This document shows, in pieces, positions 26,030 to 38,000 of a DNA stretch of 64,000 nt (the stretch's first letter is position 1; each line of letters opens with the position of its first letter). The notes under the pieces are model-generated. The model did not search any database, was not told the DNA's origin, and saw only the letters and a list, made by a program, of their open reading frames with translations. Origin of the DNA: Aphis gossypii (Eukaryota; Arthropoda; Insecta; Hemiptera; Aphididae); NCBI RefSeq assembly GCF_020184175.1, contig NW_026083189.1, positions 1 to 64,000 on the forward strand. The letters run 5' to 3'. A program made the position numbers and the translations under genes.

Positions 26030-28981
26030 CAATAGCGCAACCAGAAAAATCCCTTAGGGGGGGTCCACAATTATATTACAACAGATACAAACATAAATAA
26101 TTTGTTAATAATAAATGTATTTTTATTTCTGTTACCGTATTTAATAATAAATGTATATAAAAAAAAATATAATGAAATATGAAATAAAATTATAAAACAA
26201 AGTCTAAACGACGCTTCAAATTCGATAAACGCTGTATTACTTCTTCGGACTTGACGTCAATATCATAGTGAATATTGAGAGCAGCTAGTCCATTCAATCT
26301 CGATTCGGTCGTAGAGTTTCTTAAGTAAGTTTTAATGCGTTTGAGTGTTGAAAATGATCTTTCAGCTTCGCAAGATGCGACAGGAAGTGTGACCAGTATT
26401 TGCAAGAGCTTAAAAACATTTGGAAATAAATCTGAATTGCAATTATTCAATATGTTGATCGCATTTTTTGTTTTAATGTTACGATCGTCTAGATAACGAT
26501 TCCATAATAAAATTTCATTAAATCAATGTCATTACTGTAAAATTCAACAAGTTCTTTAAGTCTTTCTTCATTGAATGTTGAACTGTTAATTAACATTTGG
26601 AATCCACTAATAATGTTTCTATGATTTATAAAACGATCATTCAGTTGTTGAATGTACGAATCAAGAAAAGGAATAAATAAAGCTATTTTGAAATATTCTT
26701 CAGGATTATTTGCTGAAATATTTATGCGTGTTTTTTTGCGCTTAGCTAATCGAGGAATTTCAATTTTAATTTCAAAATCATTTAATCTTTCATTAAGATC
26801 ATTATATAGTTTGTTAAATTCAAAACTAACGTTTTCTCTTATGGACATTAATTGTTTTTTCACTAAACTTATATGTTCTATAGCGTCAACTAAATCAATA
26901 TTTGTGGTTTGTAAATATTACATAGCGAATGAGTATACTGAAAAACATAATTAAGAATAGTCAGGGCTACATTAAATTCCGATGCTTGTAGTGCTAATAG
27001 AAGTTGATTTGATTTACTTGATGTATCACTGTCATTCCACATAATTATTTTTCTAAACAATTTAAAACTGCAGGGAAAAATTCATAAAATGTTTCAATTG
27101 AGTTGTAACGCTCAATCCACCTAGTTGGACATAATCTTTTTAGTTTTGTTTTTGAGAGGAAGATTCGCTTTGTTTTAGTTTGTCTAAATGCGTTGAAAAA
27201 AACTGTTGTCTCTTCGGGGTGTTGAAAAAATTATAACATGTTTCTATTGTGTTCATAGTATTCCGTATTCCTTGAATATTACATGCACTTGAGACTGAAA
27301 GATTAAGATTATGGGCACTACAGTGCACATATGATGCACTTGGATGATCTTTTCTGATTAAAGCTGCAACTCCATTAAACTTCCCACTCATACTTGCCGC
27401 CCCATCATAACCTTGACCTTGTAGATTGTTTACCTCGACATTCAATTCTTTTAATTCAGTAATTATATGATTCGCTAAACTTTCACCACTCACATCATGT
27501 ACTGGAATACATTTTAAAAAATCTTCACGAATATTTTTGTTTTTCTTATCATAATAACGGACACATAGAGCAAACTGTTCAGTACCCGATATATCAGCTG
27601 TTTCGTCCGCTATTATTGAAAAAAAATTACTTTCATTAATTTTTTTACAATTATTTTTGATGAAATAATTTCATAACAGATGCTAACAATTTCATTTTGT
27701 ATTTTCCAACTTATGTATTGTGCATTTCTACCACAATTTTCTCTTGCTAATATAAAACTTTCATCGCCGGATGTTGCAGTTGCCTTAAGGAAAAATCTCA
27801 ATAACGCCCTGAAATTACCTTCATTTATAATTGGATCTTCAAGTTTAAAGACTCCAGAGTCACGGTGACCTCTAAGTGCAATGCCTTGTCGGCCACATAG
27901 AAGTACCGAATCAATTACTGGAATAATAATTTTTCGATTGTTTTCTTTTTGAGTTTTTTCAGCTTTATTTAATTGATGATAAACTGAATCGGATTTTCCT
28001 ATAACAATTGCAGAAACTGATTGAAAATCGATAACACTATATTGATAATAATTCGCTTTTTCATGATTATTAAACCATTCTAAAGCGTGCTTCCATTTAT
28101 TAAAAGCCTCTGTGCAAAGCTGACCAAGCGGCTGATTACCCTAAACCTTTTGATTGAGAAAAAAAGCACACACTATTTACAGTAAGCGCCATCTTTTATT
28201 TTACTATAAGCAAGCCAATTCCACTTTTCTAGCCAGCTATATTGAAATTTTAATAGTTTCTTGCCATGCTCAGTAGAAGGAAATGAAAAAAGTCTTACCT
28301 GGGATCCAGATATTTTCTATGTATTTAATTTTTTCCACATCATTCAATTTTTTTACCAACATAATTTTAATATCGAAAATACTATGGTCAACTACACTCA
28401 CTGTTTCTGTATCAGAAGTTTGAATATCATTAGTAGTAAGTTTAGAATTTGATTCTGATGAATCTAATACTTTAATATATGTTTTATACGTTTCATAATG
28501 AAAATATAAAGTGCAAAATACGAATAGAACAGAAATATATAATTTTATATTAACTGGACAACCGTTTACGACCGTTTAGTAGTTTAGTTAAGATAAAAAA
28601 AAAGCAAATTGTTGTTTAATAGTACGGTACGTTAGTTGGAACATAATTGTAGGAGTAGATTAAAATATTACGAGTATATTGCGATAAGCGATTATCATAA
28701 ACGTTATTTCGATTTTCAATTCTCGCCACGGACTACATCTGAGACGTCTCCTATACAATTTATTTACTACAATCCATGGATATCACGGACTAACATAAGA
28801 GAAAATGACAATATGTCATAACTGATAATGGTTTGTTATCAAAATTATTTAGTTGGTTAAAAAAATGTATTATACTTATAATAATATTATATTCCCAAAT
28901 TAATTTAAAAATGTTCCATCTTATAATATTCAAGGGGGGGGGGTCTGGACCCGGGAACCCCCCCCCTTGGTTGCGCCACTG
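26030..28981 (-). mobile_element. hAT transposon (ZMYM1-like transposase), 2.95 kb, perfect 8-bp TSD
   Basis: The element is flanked on both sides by CTGAGTGC (26022-26029 and 28982-28989), a perfect 8-bp target-site duplication as made by hAT transposases. Its right end reads inward on the minus strand CAGTGGCGCAACCAAGGGGG; the left end CAATAGCGCAACCAG...AGGGGGGG is the diverged inverted partner. The transposase lies on the minus strand. It has inserted into the PHD-finger part of a non-LTR ORF1. Confidence 0.9.
26190..28140 (-). pseudogene. hAT transposase, ZMYM1-like, frame-broken
   Basis: Reading leftward, the recognisable parts are FNKWKHALEWFNNHEKANYY near 28080-28120, VLLCGRQGIALRGHRDSG near 27860-27920, GRNAQYISWKIQNEIV at 27613-27801, GESLANHII...GQGYDGAASMSGKFNGV with YVHCSAHNLNLSVS (27140-27493; Asp of the second catalytic step and the Cys/His step), a middle part at 26489-26863, and the C-terminal hAT dimerisation region LPVASCEAERSFSTLKRIKT (26190-26450). 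This order and these motifs match ZMYM1-like hAT proteins. The frame is broken at several points (for example between 27493 and 27613, and 26863 to 27140), so no intact protein is made. The N-terminal zinc finger was not recognised. Confidence 0.8.
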
Positions 28982-29415
28982 CTGAGTGCCAAACTGATAT
29001 TCAAAAATTTCAAAAATCTCCTAAAAATCAAAAAACGGAAAACAAGGTAAACTCGGTTAATCCTAACGGCTCTCAGATGAAGTTTGTATACTGAAATCTA
29101 AAATTGATGAAATTGAACAACATAATTTAGGTAAATCTGTGGACATAATAGGTATACCTAAGACAACTAATGAATAATGAAAATTGTATTGATATTGTGG
29201 AAGAAATTGGTATGTAAAATATAATACGGAATGTAAAGTAATTGAAGCCTACAGAATAAATTCTTTGGTATCCAAGCAAAATATTATGACGGCGAAATTA
29301 TCAATACTGGGCATGCGCAAAGATCTAATTCGCTAAGTTAGATCTATGAAATTGACAGCGGATATTATAAAAAATAATTGGCCGAATGAAAAAATATTTA
29401 TATATGAACGTCTTA

Positions 29416-31150
29416 CAAAATCAAAAAGAACACTTTACCAGAGTCACTGAGTCCTCAAATACTTGCATTGATCATATATTTGTTAAAAATGTAGAATCAA
29501 ATAAAATTAGTTCAAACATATTACAATGTGATATAACTGACCATTATACTACAACACTGATGTTATCTGACGAAATGTTTAAAGTCCAAAATAATTGTCA
29601 AAATTTAAAATATATACAAAAAATAAATATTGAACTTTTAAACAAATAAATTATTTTAGAAAATTGGTGTTCCACTATGTCTTTTGATGATGTTGATTTT
29701 ATGCTCGAGGTTTTTAATTCTAAAATAAATGAATTTATTAATCATTCAACTATTTCTTTAAATAAATTTAAATCGAAAAAAATGTCAAAACTAAAAGAAT
29801 GGATTACAACCGGTATAATAACTTCTATAAGAAATAGGGAAAAATTGTTTGCTAAATTGAAATTGAGGACTTTTGATACAAGCTTTAAACAATTCTATAA
29901 TAAATATAGAAATATTTTAAATGTATTAATAAGAAAAGCTAAACAATTATTTTATCAAGGTAAATTATTAAGAGCTTAGTCTGATGTTAAACAGGTATGG
30001 AATATTATTAATGAGGTAATAGGTATATCAATTAAAATAAAACATGTGATATTAATAAAATAACAATGAAAATCGGTTGTAATACTGAATCAAAAATAGA
30101 AATATGTAATACATTAAATGAATATTTTATAAATGTTGGGAATAATTTAGAAATAGAACACATAAACCATGTACCTAATGACCATGAAATTATAAATGAT
30201 AGTTTAGTTTTGTTTTTTTAAACCAATAAATAGTGATGAAATAATGTTACACTTAAATAAAATAAAAGACTATAATTCTTTTATGAAAATAATTTGTCTA
30301 ATTACATACTAACAAAACATCTAAAACCATTCATTACCATTGTCAATTATTTTCAACAAATCTCTATCAACAGGTAAATATCCATCAAATTTCAAAAAAT
30401 GTATTGTAATTCCCTTATTTTAAGCAGGTAAAAAACTAGAGTGTGGCAATTATAGGCCGATATCCATATCTATAACATTATCAAACATTTTTGAAAAATG
30501 TATAAAAAACAGATTACTTGATTTTTTAAATATAAAATGTTTCTTTTCCAAATGTCAATTTGGCTTCAGGCCTGGATTATCTACTATAGATGCACTTTTT
30601 AAGGTAGACAACTTTGTTAGGGAAAATATTGATAATAATAATAAGGCAATGGGTATATTTTTAGATGTATAGAAAGCTTTTGATAGTGTGAATCATAAGC
30701 TATTGATGTTTAAATTAGAAAACGCATGTATTCGTGGTTTACCTAATAATTTAATTAAATCCTTCTTAGGTGATAGAACTCAAACTAAATGATAAATATA
30801 GTGATATTCTAGAAGAAGAACCACAAGACCTAGGTCCCTTATTATTTATAATTTTTATAAATGATCTACTTAAAATCAATACTAATTTAAATACCGAAAT
30901 TCTAAGCTTTGCTGACGATACTGCGATTTTATTATCTGAACAAACAACAGATAGTTTGTATTATGAAGCAAATAGAATCCTAAATAATATTTATACTTGG
31001 TTTTGCAAAAATAAATTAAAACTAAACTTGTTGAAATCCAAATACATTTTGTTTAATCCACAAAAGTGTAATACTTTGAATACTAACAAATTAATAGTCC
31101 ATTCACTAAAATGTGTCTCAGATTTTAGCAATACATGTAAGTATTTAACA
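29416..31150 (+). pseudogene. Non-LTR retrotransposon ORF2: endonuclease tail and reverse transcriptase
   Basis: The endonuclease tail is seen as RVTESSNTCIDHIFVKN and ITDHYTTTLML (29386-29649). A linker follows (29677-29979), then the reverse transcriptase: YRPISISITLSNIFEKC, CQFGFRPGLSTIDAL, a first catalytic block FLDV-stop-KAFDSVNH at about 30657-30690, LGPLLFIIFINDL and the FADDTA catalytic box (30770-31186). Reverse transcriptase and nick by the endonuclease drive target-primed insertion. A TAG inside the first catalytic block, another before SDVKQVWN and several frameshifts inactivate it. Homology stops at about 31150, where minus-strand Helitron sequence begins, so the 3' end is lost. 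A Jockey/CR1-like clade is the best guess. Confidence 0.75.
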
Positions 31151-32911
31151 CTGTGGACACTTGCACAAATTTCAACATTAATATGAGCTTCAAAATACTT
31201 TAACAGAAAGGGTTTATATAGGGCAACGTATCTGTTATCAATATCAATACATTTTCCGTTAACTGTTTTACTTATTGTTCGGTCATTATCTCTTCTCATA
31301 TACACAAGATATCCATTGTAGTTTTCTTTTGTAACACTTGAAAACTGTTTAGGAAATTCTTTTTTACACTTTCCATTCTCCATGCAGACATTATTTAAAT
31401 TTAAATAACTTGACTCCCGCAAGGTCCATGTATATTATGTTTTTTTACTAAATTATACAATGTACTATCATGATTTGGATCAGGAATTTCTGCGGACACA
31501 ACTCTATCAATATCCTGAACATCTCTAAACTTACAATGATCCTCAAGGCCTATTAACAAATGAACGTGAGGTAATCCTCTTTTTTGAAATTCTATTGTGT
31601 AAATGTAAGTTTTCACATCACCAAATATTTTTTTTGTTTTTATTATTTTTAATAAGTGTTCAACTTTTGCATGGAATACACGAACAATAATATCGGGTCT
31701 GTTATTTGCTGTTTCGTATGAATGAATACTTGTAGTAATCTCTGGCCACGAAGCATTACAGGTAAATGTAATTGCAACGTGCTCTGATACTTATATTAAA
31801 TATAATACATAAATTACTACATACTGTAGCCGATAATAACCACAACACTAGGGGCATAACAAACAACACCCATATAGTTATGCTAGGGGGAGCAGTCAAA
31901 TCAAAAAAAAAATGATCGAGTATAATAAATTAATATCTAAAAACAAATGGTAACAACCAATCGAAAGTATCATCGCCCGTATGCTTTCTACCCACAGGAA
32001 AATAATGACAAATAATCCGGTGCCACCCGGTAAAATATACTAGGTGCGTAATCACTCACCCGGTAGAATATTACAAGCACATAATTTATATTATTGACGC
32101 ACGACATCGTTCAGATAACGCAAAGAGTGGGTAGAAGCGGATGCAGGTGCAGATGACCAACAGGGACCTGAAGGTACCGCGGGAGTCCCTGGACGATGTA
32201 TAAGGGGGCCCAGATTAGGCACAATTCAGACGTGATCCACCAGAGTTAGAGCAAGCACCTTCACGTCACCCAGTTTATATTTTATGTCTCTTGGATTTAG
32301 AATATTTTTCACAAGTTTAATTAAATTAAATAATTGGACTTAGAATAATTTTAAATAAAAACACTTAGAAGTATTTCGAGAGTTTCATTTATTTCACAAA
32401 ACCTTTCCGATTCGACATCATTCAATTGATTGAACGTGGCACGTTACATAATGAACAAATCTGGTTTACCGAATTTCCTTACTATTGCCATGGCATCTTG
32501 ATAATTCTGTACCATATTTCGAGGACTTCCAATAAACGAAGAAGGCAATACGACCAATTTTCCCACTCTAACATTGACTTCGTTTGCCGTTGCTCGTAAA
32601 GCGTCGGCTAAGCCAGAATATGTGTCTACTCTTAATTTTGATTGCTGATTTCTAATATATTTTAATCTATCACCTTCAATACGACAATAATAATCAACGA
32701 TCAGTTGTTGAGTCAGTTTACCTGCGCTCAGTACTGGATTAAAATTACCACACGGGGTAGTACCTTTTATTGCCATTCGAAAACATACATATTCACGCAT
32801 GGAAATTCTTCTTTTGGCAGTTTTACGTTTACCATTATATTGCATATTTATATACCAGCTTGGTTCTCCGTACGGCCATATTAAAACGTAAGTCATAGGG
32901 TCACAGTGCAT
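31150..32911 (-). pseudogene. Helitron Rep (HUH nuclease) relic, split by a solo LTR
   Basis: Reading leftward: YDSMHCDPMTYVLIWPYGEPSW and the Helitron-like N-terminal domain (32444-32911, LVVLPSSFIGSPRNM...IVRKFGKPDLFI). After the LTR, TFTCNASWPEITTSI continues in the same frame. Next come QKRGLPHVHLLI (31401-31616), the HUH metal-binding motif that nicks DNA in rolling-circle transposition, and the CMENGKCKKEFPK...NVEICASV.SVKYL block (31140-31422). Removing the LTR and one TAAT restores the frame, so the LTR came later. Homology ends at about 31150 against the non-LTR element, so the Tyr motif and the helicase are gone. Confidence 0.85.
31773..32448 (+). repeat. Solo LTR, 676 bp, TSD TAAT, inside Helitron Rep
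   Basis: It starts TGCAACGTGC and ends GCACGTTACA, with TAAT directly on both sides (31769-31772 and 32449-32452), a perfect 4-bp target duplication. A TATA box (GTATAAGGGGG) lies near 32198-32208 and AATAAA at 32354-32359, giving U3-R-U5 on the plus strand. A second copy in the opposite orientation is at 47800-48470. There is no internal region, so the copy arose by LTR-LTR recombination. A 4-bp duplication suits Gypsy- or BEL-type elements. Confidence 0.85.
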
Positions 32912-32921
32912 GCTGTCGTAA

Positions 32922-33236
32922 TCAATTCTTTGTATATCTCCTTTTTTTTGGGTTACCTAACTGATATATGTCTATGTAAAGGAGGTGTGCCATCTGAAGA
33001 TTTAAATACTGCTGCGATTTCAAAAACTGTTCGTAATCATTAGAATTATAAATAGGTAGTCTATACGAAAGATCACCAATGAAAAATTCTTTGTATACAT
33101 CCCAATTATTTACCACCAAGTTAACCGCTCTTAATCGAATATTTCGATGTTCTTCTTGCGTGCCGAATATTAAATGTGACACGGAACGAAATAAACAATT
33201 TCTATCGCCTGGTATTGGAATTAATTGATATTCCAT
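32922..33236 (-). pseudogene. OTU-like cysteine protease domain, N-terminal part, of the Helitron protein
   Basis: The frame starts MEYQLIPIPGDRNCLFRSVS, with the DRNCLFRS signature of the catalytic Asp/Cys pair of OTU deubiquitinase-type proteases, followed by the usual helix (HRNIRLRAVNLVVNNW). The catalytic His part is not seen, so the domain is short. An eight-A run near 32948 carries a one-base shift; allowing for it, the frame passes directly into YDSMHCDPMTY of the Helitron Rep. OTU domains are known as accessory parts of some Helitron proteins. Here it lies at the N-terminal side of Rep. Confidence 0.75.
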
Positions 33237-33291
33237 TTTAAATAATAATAATAAAATAAATAAAAAATATAAATATAATGATTTTTTTATA

Positions 33292-34383
33292 TCTTATTTA
33301 TAAAAATGAATTTTTTTTTCAACTGTTCGGAATTGCCAGGAGAAGGTTCTTACGGACGAAAAATTTGAGAAAGTTATCGGATTAGAGAAATATGACGAGG
33401 TGGTGATGAAATTATAGAGGTGCCATCTGTCCAGCAAATAGTAAACTAAATTATTTTTGGTAGTCAATGGCAACCATTTAAATAAAATAAATAATTTAGC
33501 AAAGGTTAATAGCAAGGTTGTTTTTAATAATGAAAGCAAATAGACGTACAAACTAAAATCGTTGTCATAGTAAAAAAGAAATTAAAAATCTAAATATATA
33601 AAAATGGAGACAAAAATGTATAAGACAATGTATAACTGTCACTGCAGTTCAGCAAGAAAATAAACTATATTAATGTCGCTATTGATTATGATTGAATATA
33701 ATAGTTACAGATCTGTTGTTATATTTTGTTAAAACCATATCAACAAAAAAAAGAATTAGCGAAATAAGTCAATGTCCACAGTAAATTTCAAATTCACATC
33801 AATAGACTAACATAACAAGTTATACTAAGTTTTATTGTTTTACCAACAGGCAACAATACAAAAACCACGAGATGGCACATTATTGTATTTTACCCACTGT
33901 AGTAAAAAAAAAAAATCAAAAAACTTTGAAACTTAAGTGTTAGAAATTATAAACTTCTTATACACATCTCGCGGGGTCCGCAATCCACCACGTGTGGATT
34001 GCCTTCATGATAATATACTGCTGTCATAATCATAAGAGAGTCTCACAGCAACGGTAAGCAGAATGACTATAATATTATGACTTGAGTAACTCACTGACTG
34101 ATAAACGTAGAGCCTGAACAATGATAGATCGATGCTTACAATTTACACGGTACATTCGTAAAATCGTATCACAAATTTAGTGTGTAATAAGAAAGCATTT
34201 TACAAAATTCGCATATTAAAGTGGTGCTTTCACAAGATTTTTGAGAATCAAAACAGTCAATGAAAATGTATAAGTTTTGAACACCGTTAAACCGAATAGT
34301 AAATAACAAATTAATCAAAATTCGAATCATATTATATAGAATTTGCATTTTTAACGGGCAACGAAGTGCACGGGGTCAGCTAG
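33292..34383 (+). mobile_element. Non-autonomous Helitron copy, about 1.1 kb
   Basis: The 3' end GAAGTGCACGGGGTCAGCTAG at 34363-34383 and the preceding about 150 bp match the copies ending at 19537 and 47076. The 5' half (AATTGCCAGGAGAAGG..., TATGACGAGGTGGTG, AAAAATGGAGACAAAAATGTA) matches 45620-45900. A hairpin-like GCAATCCAC...GTGGATTGC pair lies at about 33980-34003. The left end is approximate. The interior has no Rep. Confidence 0.65.
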
Positions 34384-35017
34384 TATAATATAAATATCGT
34401 AGTAGATATAATATAAATCACCATAGAAACGATAAACAGAACATAATATTATACTGTTGTACGATTGCGGGCTATCTGGTTTATATTTTCTATCGAACTG
34501 TGTGTGTGGCTGTGATGTATACTGTAACGGAACCGTTAATTTTATAGACCACTTGATAGGTGGTACGCGTATATTAATAGCGTGTTATACTATAGTATTA
34601 ATTTTAAATAATAATAATAAAATACGACGACGAAACTACAACGATAACACAACAGTAACAGTGCACAATGCGTCAATGCTAAATATGAAATAATCATAGA
34701 ACATAGATAGTATAGAACAGTCACTCGATTAATTTTTTGGTTTCTACATACGCTACCGGTGGTACGATTTTAAACTAACGCTCATACTCCGCGCACGACC
34801 CACCTACTAAATATTACAGTATTATCAGTAATATTATTTATATTGATAAAATACAAATTGTTTGTAAATTCGTGTTCTATTACATTTCATATTCAATATT
34901 CATATATTTATTATTGGAAGTAATACATCGCTGCCGACGCGCGACGACGACACTACGACAGTACTGCAGCATACGTAGGAGTAGTGGGGGTTCTAAACTT
35001 CTAAAGATGTGTGTGTG
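34384..35017. other. Gene-less stretch
   Basis: No recognised protein. A CG-rich patch at 34928-34990 (GCCGACGCGCGACGACGACAC) and a short GT run at 35009-35018 precede the left terminal repeat of the P-element transposon. The small frames at 34457-34693 and 34872-35075 show no motif. Confidence 0.4.
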
Positions 35018-38000
35018 TGCACGGCACGGTTATCTACTAAGGTTGGAACTCGCTACTATGTTCCCTATGAATTAGCCATGTCGAAGTGGCGTAACTAGTG
35101 AACTAAAAGCGCTAGTAGTAGTTGGCCCGGTTTTAATATATAAAGAATAGCAGAAAATAAGTTTTTTTATTTAAAATTTATAAAAAATTGTGTTGTAATG
35201 AAATAAATAAGTTTATTTTAATAAGGAATTTTATTTTTTATAGATTAAGATGACTTAATTTTCAATAACTATAATTATTAATTAAGAACGTAATTAAAAC
35301 GAAATATTAAGCCGTTTATTGTGATAGAAAATTGATATCACGGTTTTCCCTCCAAAAACGAGCAGATATCATTCTTCAATGTTTAATATTTTTTTTGAGT
35401 ATTTGTTTTTGACGTTATTGTGTTAATCCGGAGATGACCTATTGGTACCTACTACCTAGCATATTGCGATTTATAATACCTATTTAAAGTATCATATTTA
35501 TAAAATGGTCAAATGTTGTGTAGTTGGGTGTACTTCAGGTTATAAGAGCAATACTGAAAAAGTTCATCAATTTTGTGTGCCGAAAAATGAGGATCTCCGA
35601 ATGAAGTGGGCAAAAGCAATACCTCGCCAAGATTTAGTATTTACAAAAAATACATATGTTTGTGCTAAGCATTTTAATGAAAATGACATAATAAAGTTTT
35701 GGTCTTCAGGTGCTGTTAAAGTAAGTTATTTAATATTTGTGATTTTTTTTTTAATAGGTGATTACCTAAAGTATTTATTTTAAATTTATATTAGATCCCA
35801 TACAAACAATGGAGACTTGTTGAAGGAGCTATTCCTACTATTTTTTATGGTACTTCATATCTTTCTAAAAAATATGTTAAACCTAGAAAAATTAGAAAAT
35901 CTGTTGACCATCCGGTGCTTAATTTCAACTCTAAAATATTAGATAAAAAAATTGATACATCAAATATTGAAGGTATTTATTAGATATTGTTCAGTAAAAT
36001 ATTCCTGAGCTTTAATTTAACTTAAAAATACTTTTATTAATCTTTTTAGATCCTATTGCATATATTTTAATATTTTATTCTTTATTTTTTTTAGAAAATC
36101 TATTTCAAGGTGTACAAACGATACAGTTTAAAAGCCCATGGGTAGCATTACCAATCACCAAAGATGACATTGAATTTAAACTGGTAACTTTCAATATAGA
36201 AAGTTCATTTCCAGAGATTGAAAAATGTGTAAAAGTTAACCAGCAAAATCAAATTTCATTTTGGATTAATGGTAAAAAGATAAACAATAATGAAATTAAT
36301 ATTTTACCTGCTTCAAATATTACAGAGTTTATAGAAAACATTCAAAAGTTTGAATCTATAATTGTTTGTAATGGTGGGCCTGAATATAATTTGTTTCCAG
36401 ATGCTCCACAAACTATTTGTAATATTTCATCTAACAATCTATTAAGACATAATAATTGTGATATTATAATAACATCAAAAGCAAAATGTTGTGAACAGTG
36501 TAAAAATTTAAAAAAACTTTTGTTAGCAAAAAAGAAAAGAAAAGAAACCGGATGTGAAGAACTACTAGTACTGTCTCCAAGAAAAAAGAAAATGGTAGAT
36601 GTTATCAGGAAAAAAAATTATTCCCTTCAGCGCAATTTAGTTAATGATAAAAAAAAAATTAATGAATTAAACATTAAATTGAGTAAAGCACAGGAGGATA
36701 TGGCTCTATGTAATCAAGAGTCAATTCAAGAAAAATTAAGACAACTAAATGAATCTCAAAAAACATTAGTTAATGAATGTTTAGCAGCCAGTAAATTAAA
36801 AAATCCAAAAAGTAGACGTTACAGTGACAACTGGCTCATGCTATGCCTTCTTTTTAACATTCGGTCACCTAGTGCTTATAGATATATAAGAGAAAGTGCT
36901 CTACTGCCATTCCCACACCCTAAAACTGTAAGACAGCATTTGGCATCTATTAAAACTACCTGTGGTTTTGATTCAAATTTTCTCCAACTCTTAAAAAAAA
37001 AATCCGATCAGATGTCAGAAATTAACAAACACGGCATTTTATTATTTGATGCCGTAAATCTAAGAAAAAGCTTATCCGTAAATTCATCAAATCTTACATA
37101 TACCGGTCTAGAGGATTATGGCGATGAAGGTGTAGAAGGTGCATGTCATAAAGAATATGCCGACCATGCTCTCGTATTTATGTGGCAATCTTTGAGCTCT
37201 AATTTCTGCCAAACTATTGGATGCATTGCTTCCAAAGGAGAGGTTAAAGGTAAATATTTAAAAATTATAAATGCATGAAAAATATTATCTAATTAGATGT
37301 GTAAGCTTTTTATGTATTGTACTACATTTTATATACTATTTTTTTATACTAACAGGTGTAATAATAGCCCAATTAGTTTCAAAGGCAATAACTTTATTGG
37401 AAAACATAGGTATTTTTGTTTATGGAATTATTTCCAATGCGGCTTCCTTCCACAAATCGTCGTATGTGGAAAGAACTAGGAATTGACGGTTCTCAAGAAA
37501 ATTTAAAAAACTATTTTGTACACCCTATAGATAGTGAGCGTAAAGTTTTTGTTTTATCAGACTTTGTATACTTATTCAAATGTATTAGAAATCGTTTACA
37601 TAATAATAAAAGTTTACAAGTAAGTTTGTCAATAAAAATATTTAATTATAAGTAATAAAATCTTAAATGTATAATTACTTATTGGTTTTATTTAGCTCCA
37701 TTCTAAAGCTAATCAAATTTGTTGGGATTATTATAAAGAAGTTTACAAGGATGATGTGAAAAATCCTGGAAATCTGCGCATAATACCTAGAATAACACCA
37801 CATCACTTAGAGTTAACATCTACGGCTAAAATGCGAGTGCGCCTTTGTACTCAAGTTGGTGTTATAAGTTTTATTAAAGCATGTGAAATTGTATTCATAA
37901 ATATTATTTTTTTATAGGTTTTAAGTGCAAGTATGGCAAAAGCTATGCAGTTTTATAGAAACAACGATTGTCTACAATTAAAAGGTTCAACTGAAACATC

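Larger units (their letters stand above)
25862..29415 (+). pseudogene. Non-LTR retrotransposon ORF1 with PHD-type finger, split by a hAT insertion
   Basis: From Met at 25862 the frame encodes a PHD-like zinc finger (LECTTCKKFLHFYCAGY ... FNCTEC) cut at 26029 by the hAT element and resuming at 28982 after the target duplication. Beyond the insertion, degraded frames show ENCIDIVEEIG and, in another frame, VIEAYRINS and MKLTADIIKNNWPNEKIFIY, the pattern of the C-terminal nucleic-acid-binding part of ORF1 in Jockey/CR1-like elements. ORF1 proteins bind the element RNA. A TAA follows the finger (at 25982) and several more stops and frameshifts occur. The coding sequence then runs straight into the tail of the endonuclease, so most of the endonuclease has been lost by an internal deletion near 29415. 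Confidence 0.65.

Noticed and set aside
33294..33551. Minus-strand frame similar to 45571-45756
   Set aside because: The similarity comes from two copies of the same non-autonomous Helitron; the frame is not a known protein.
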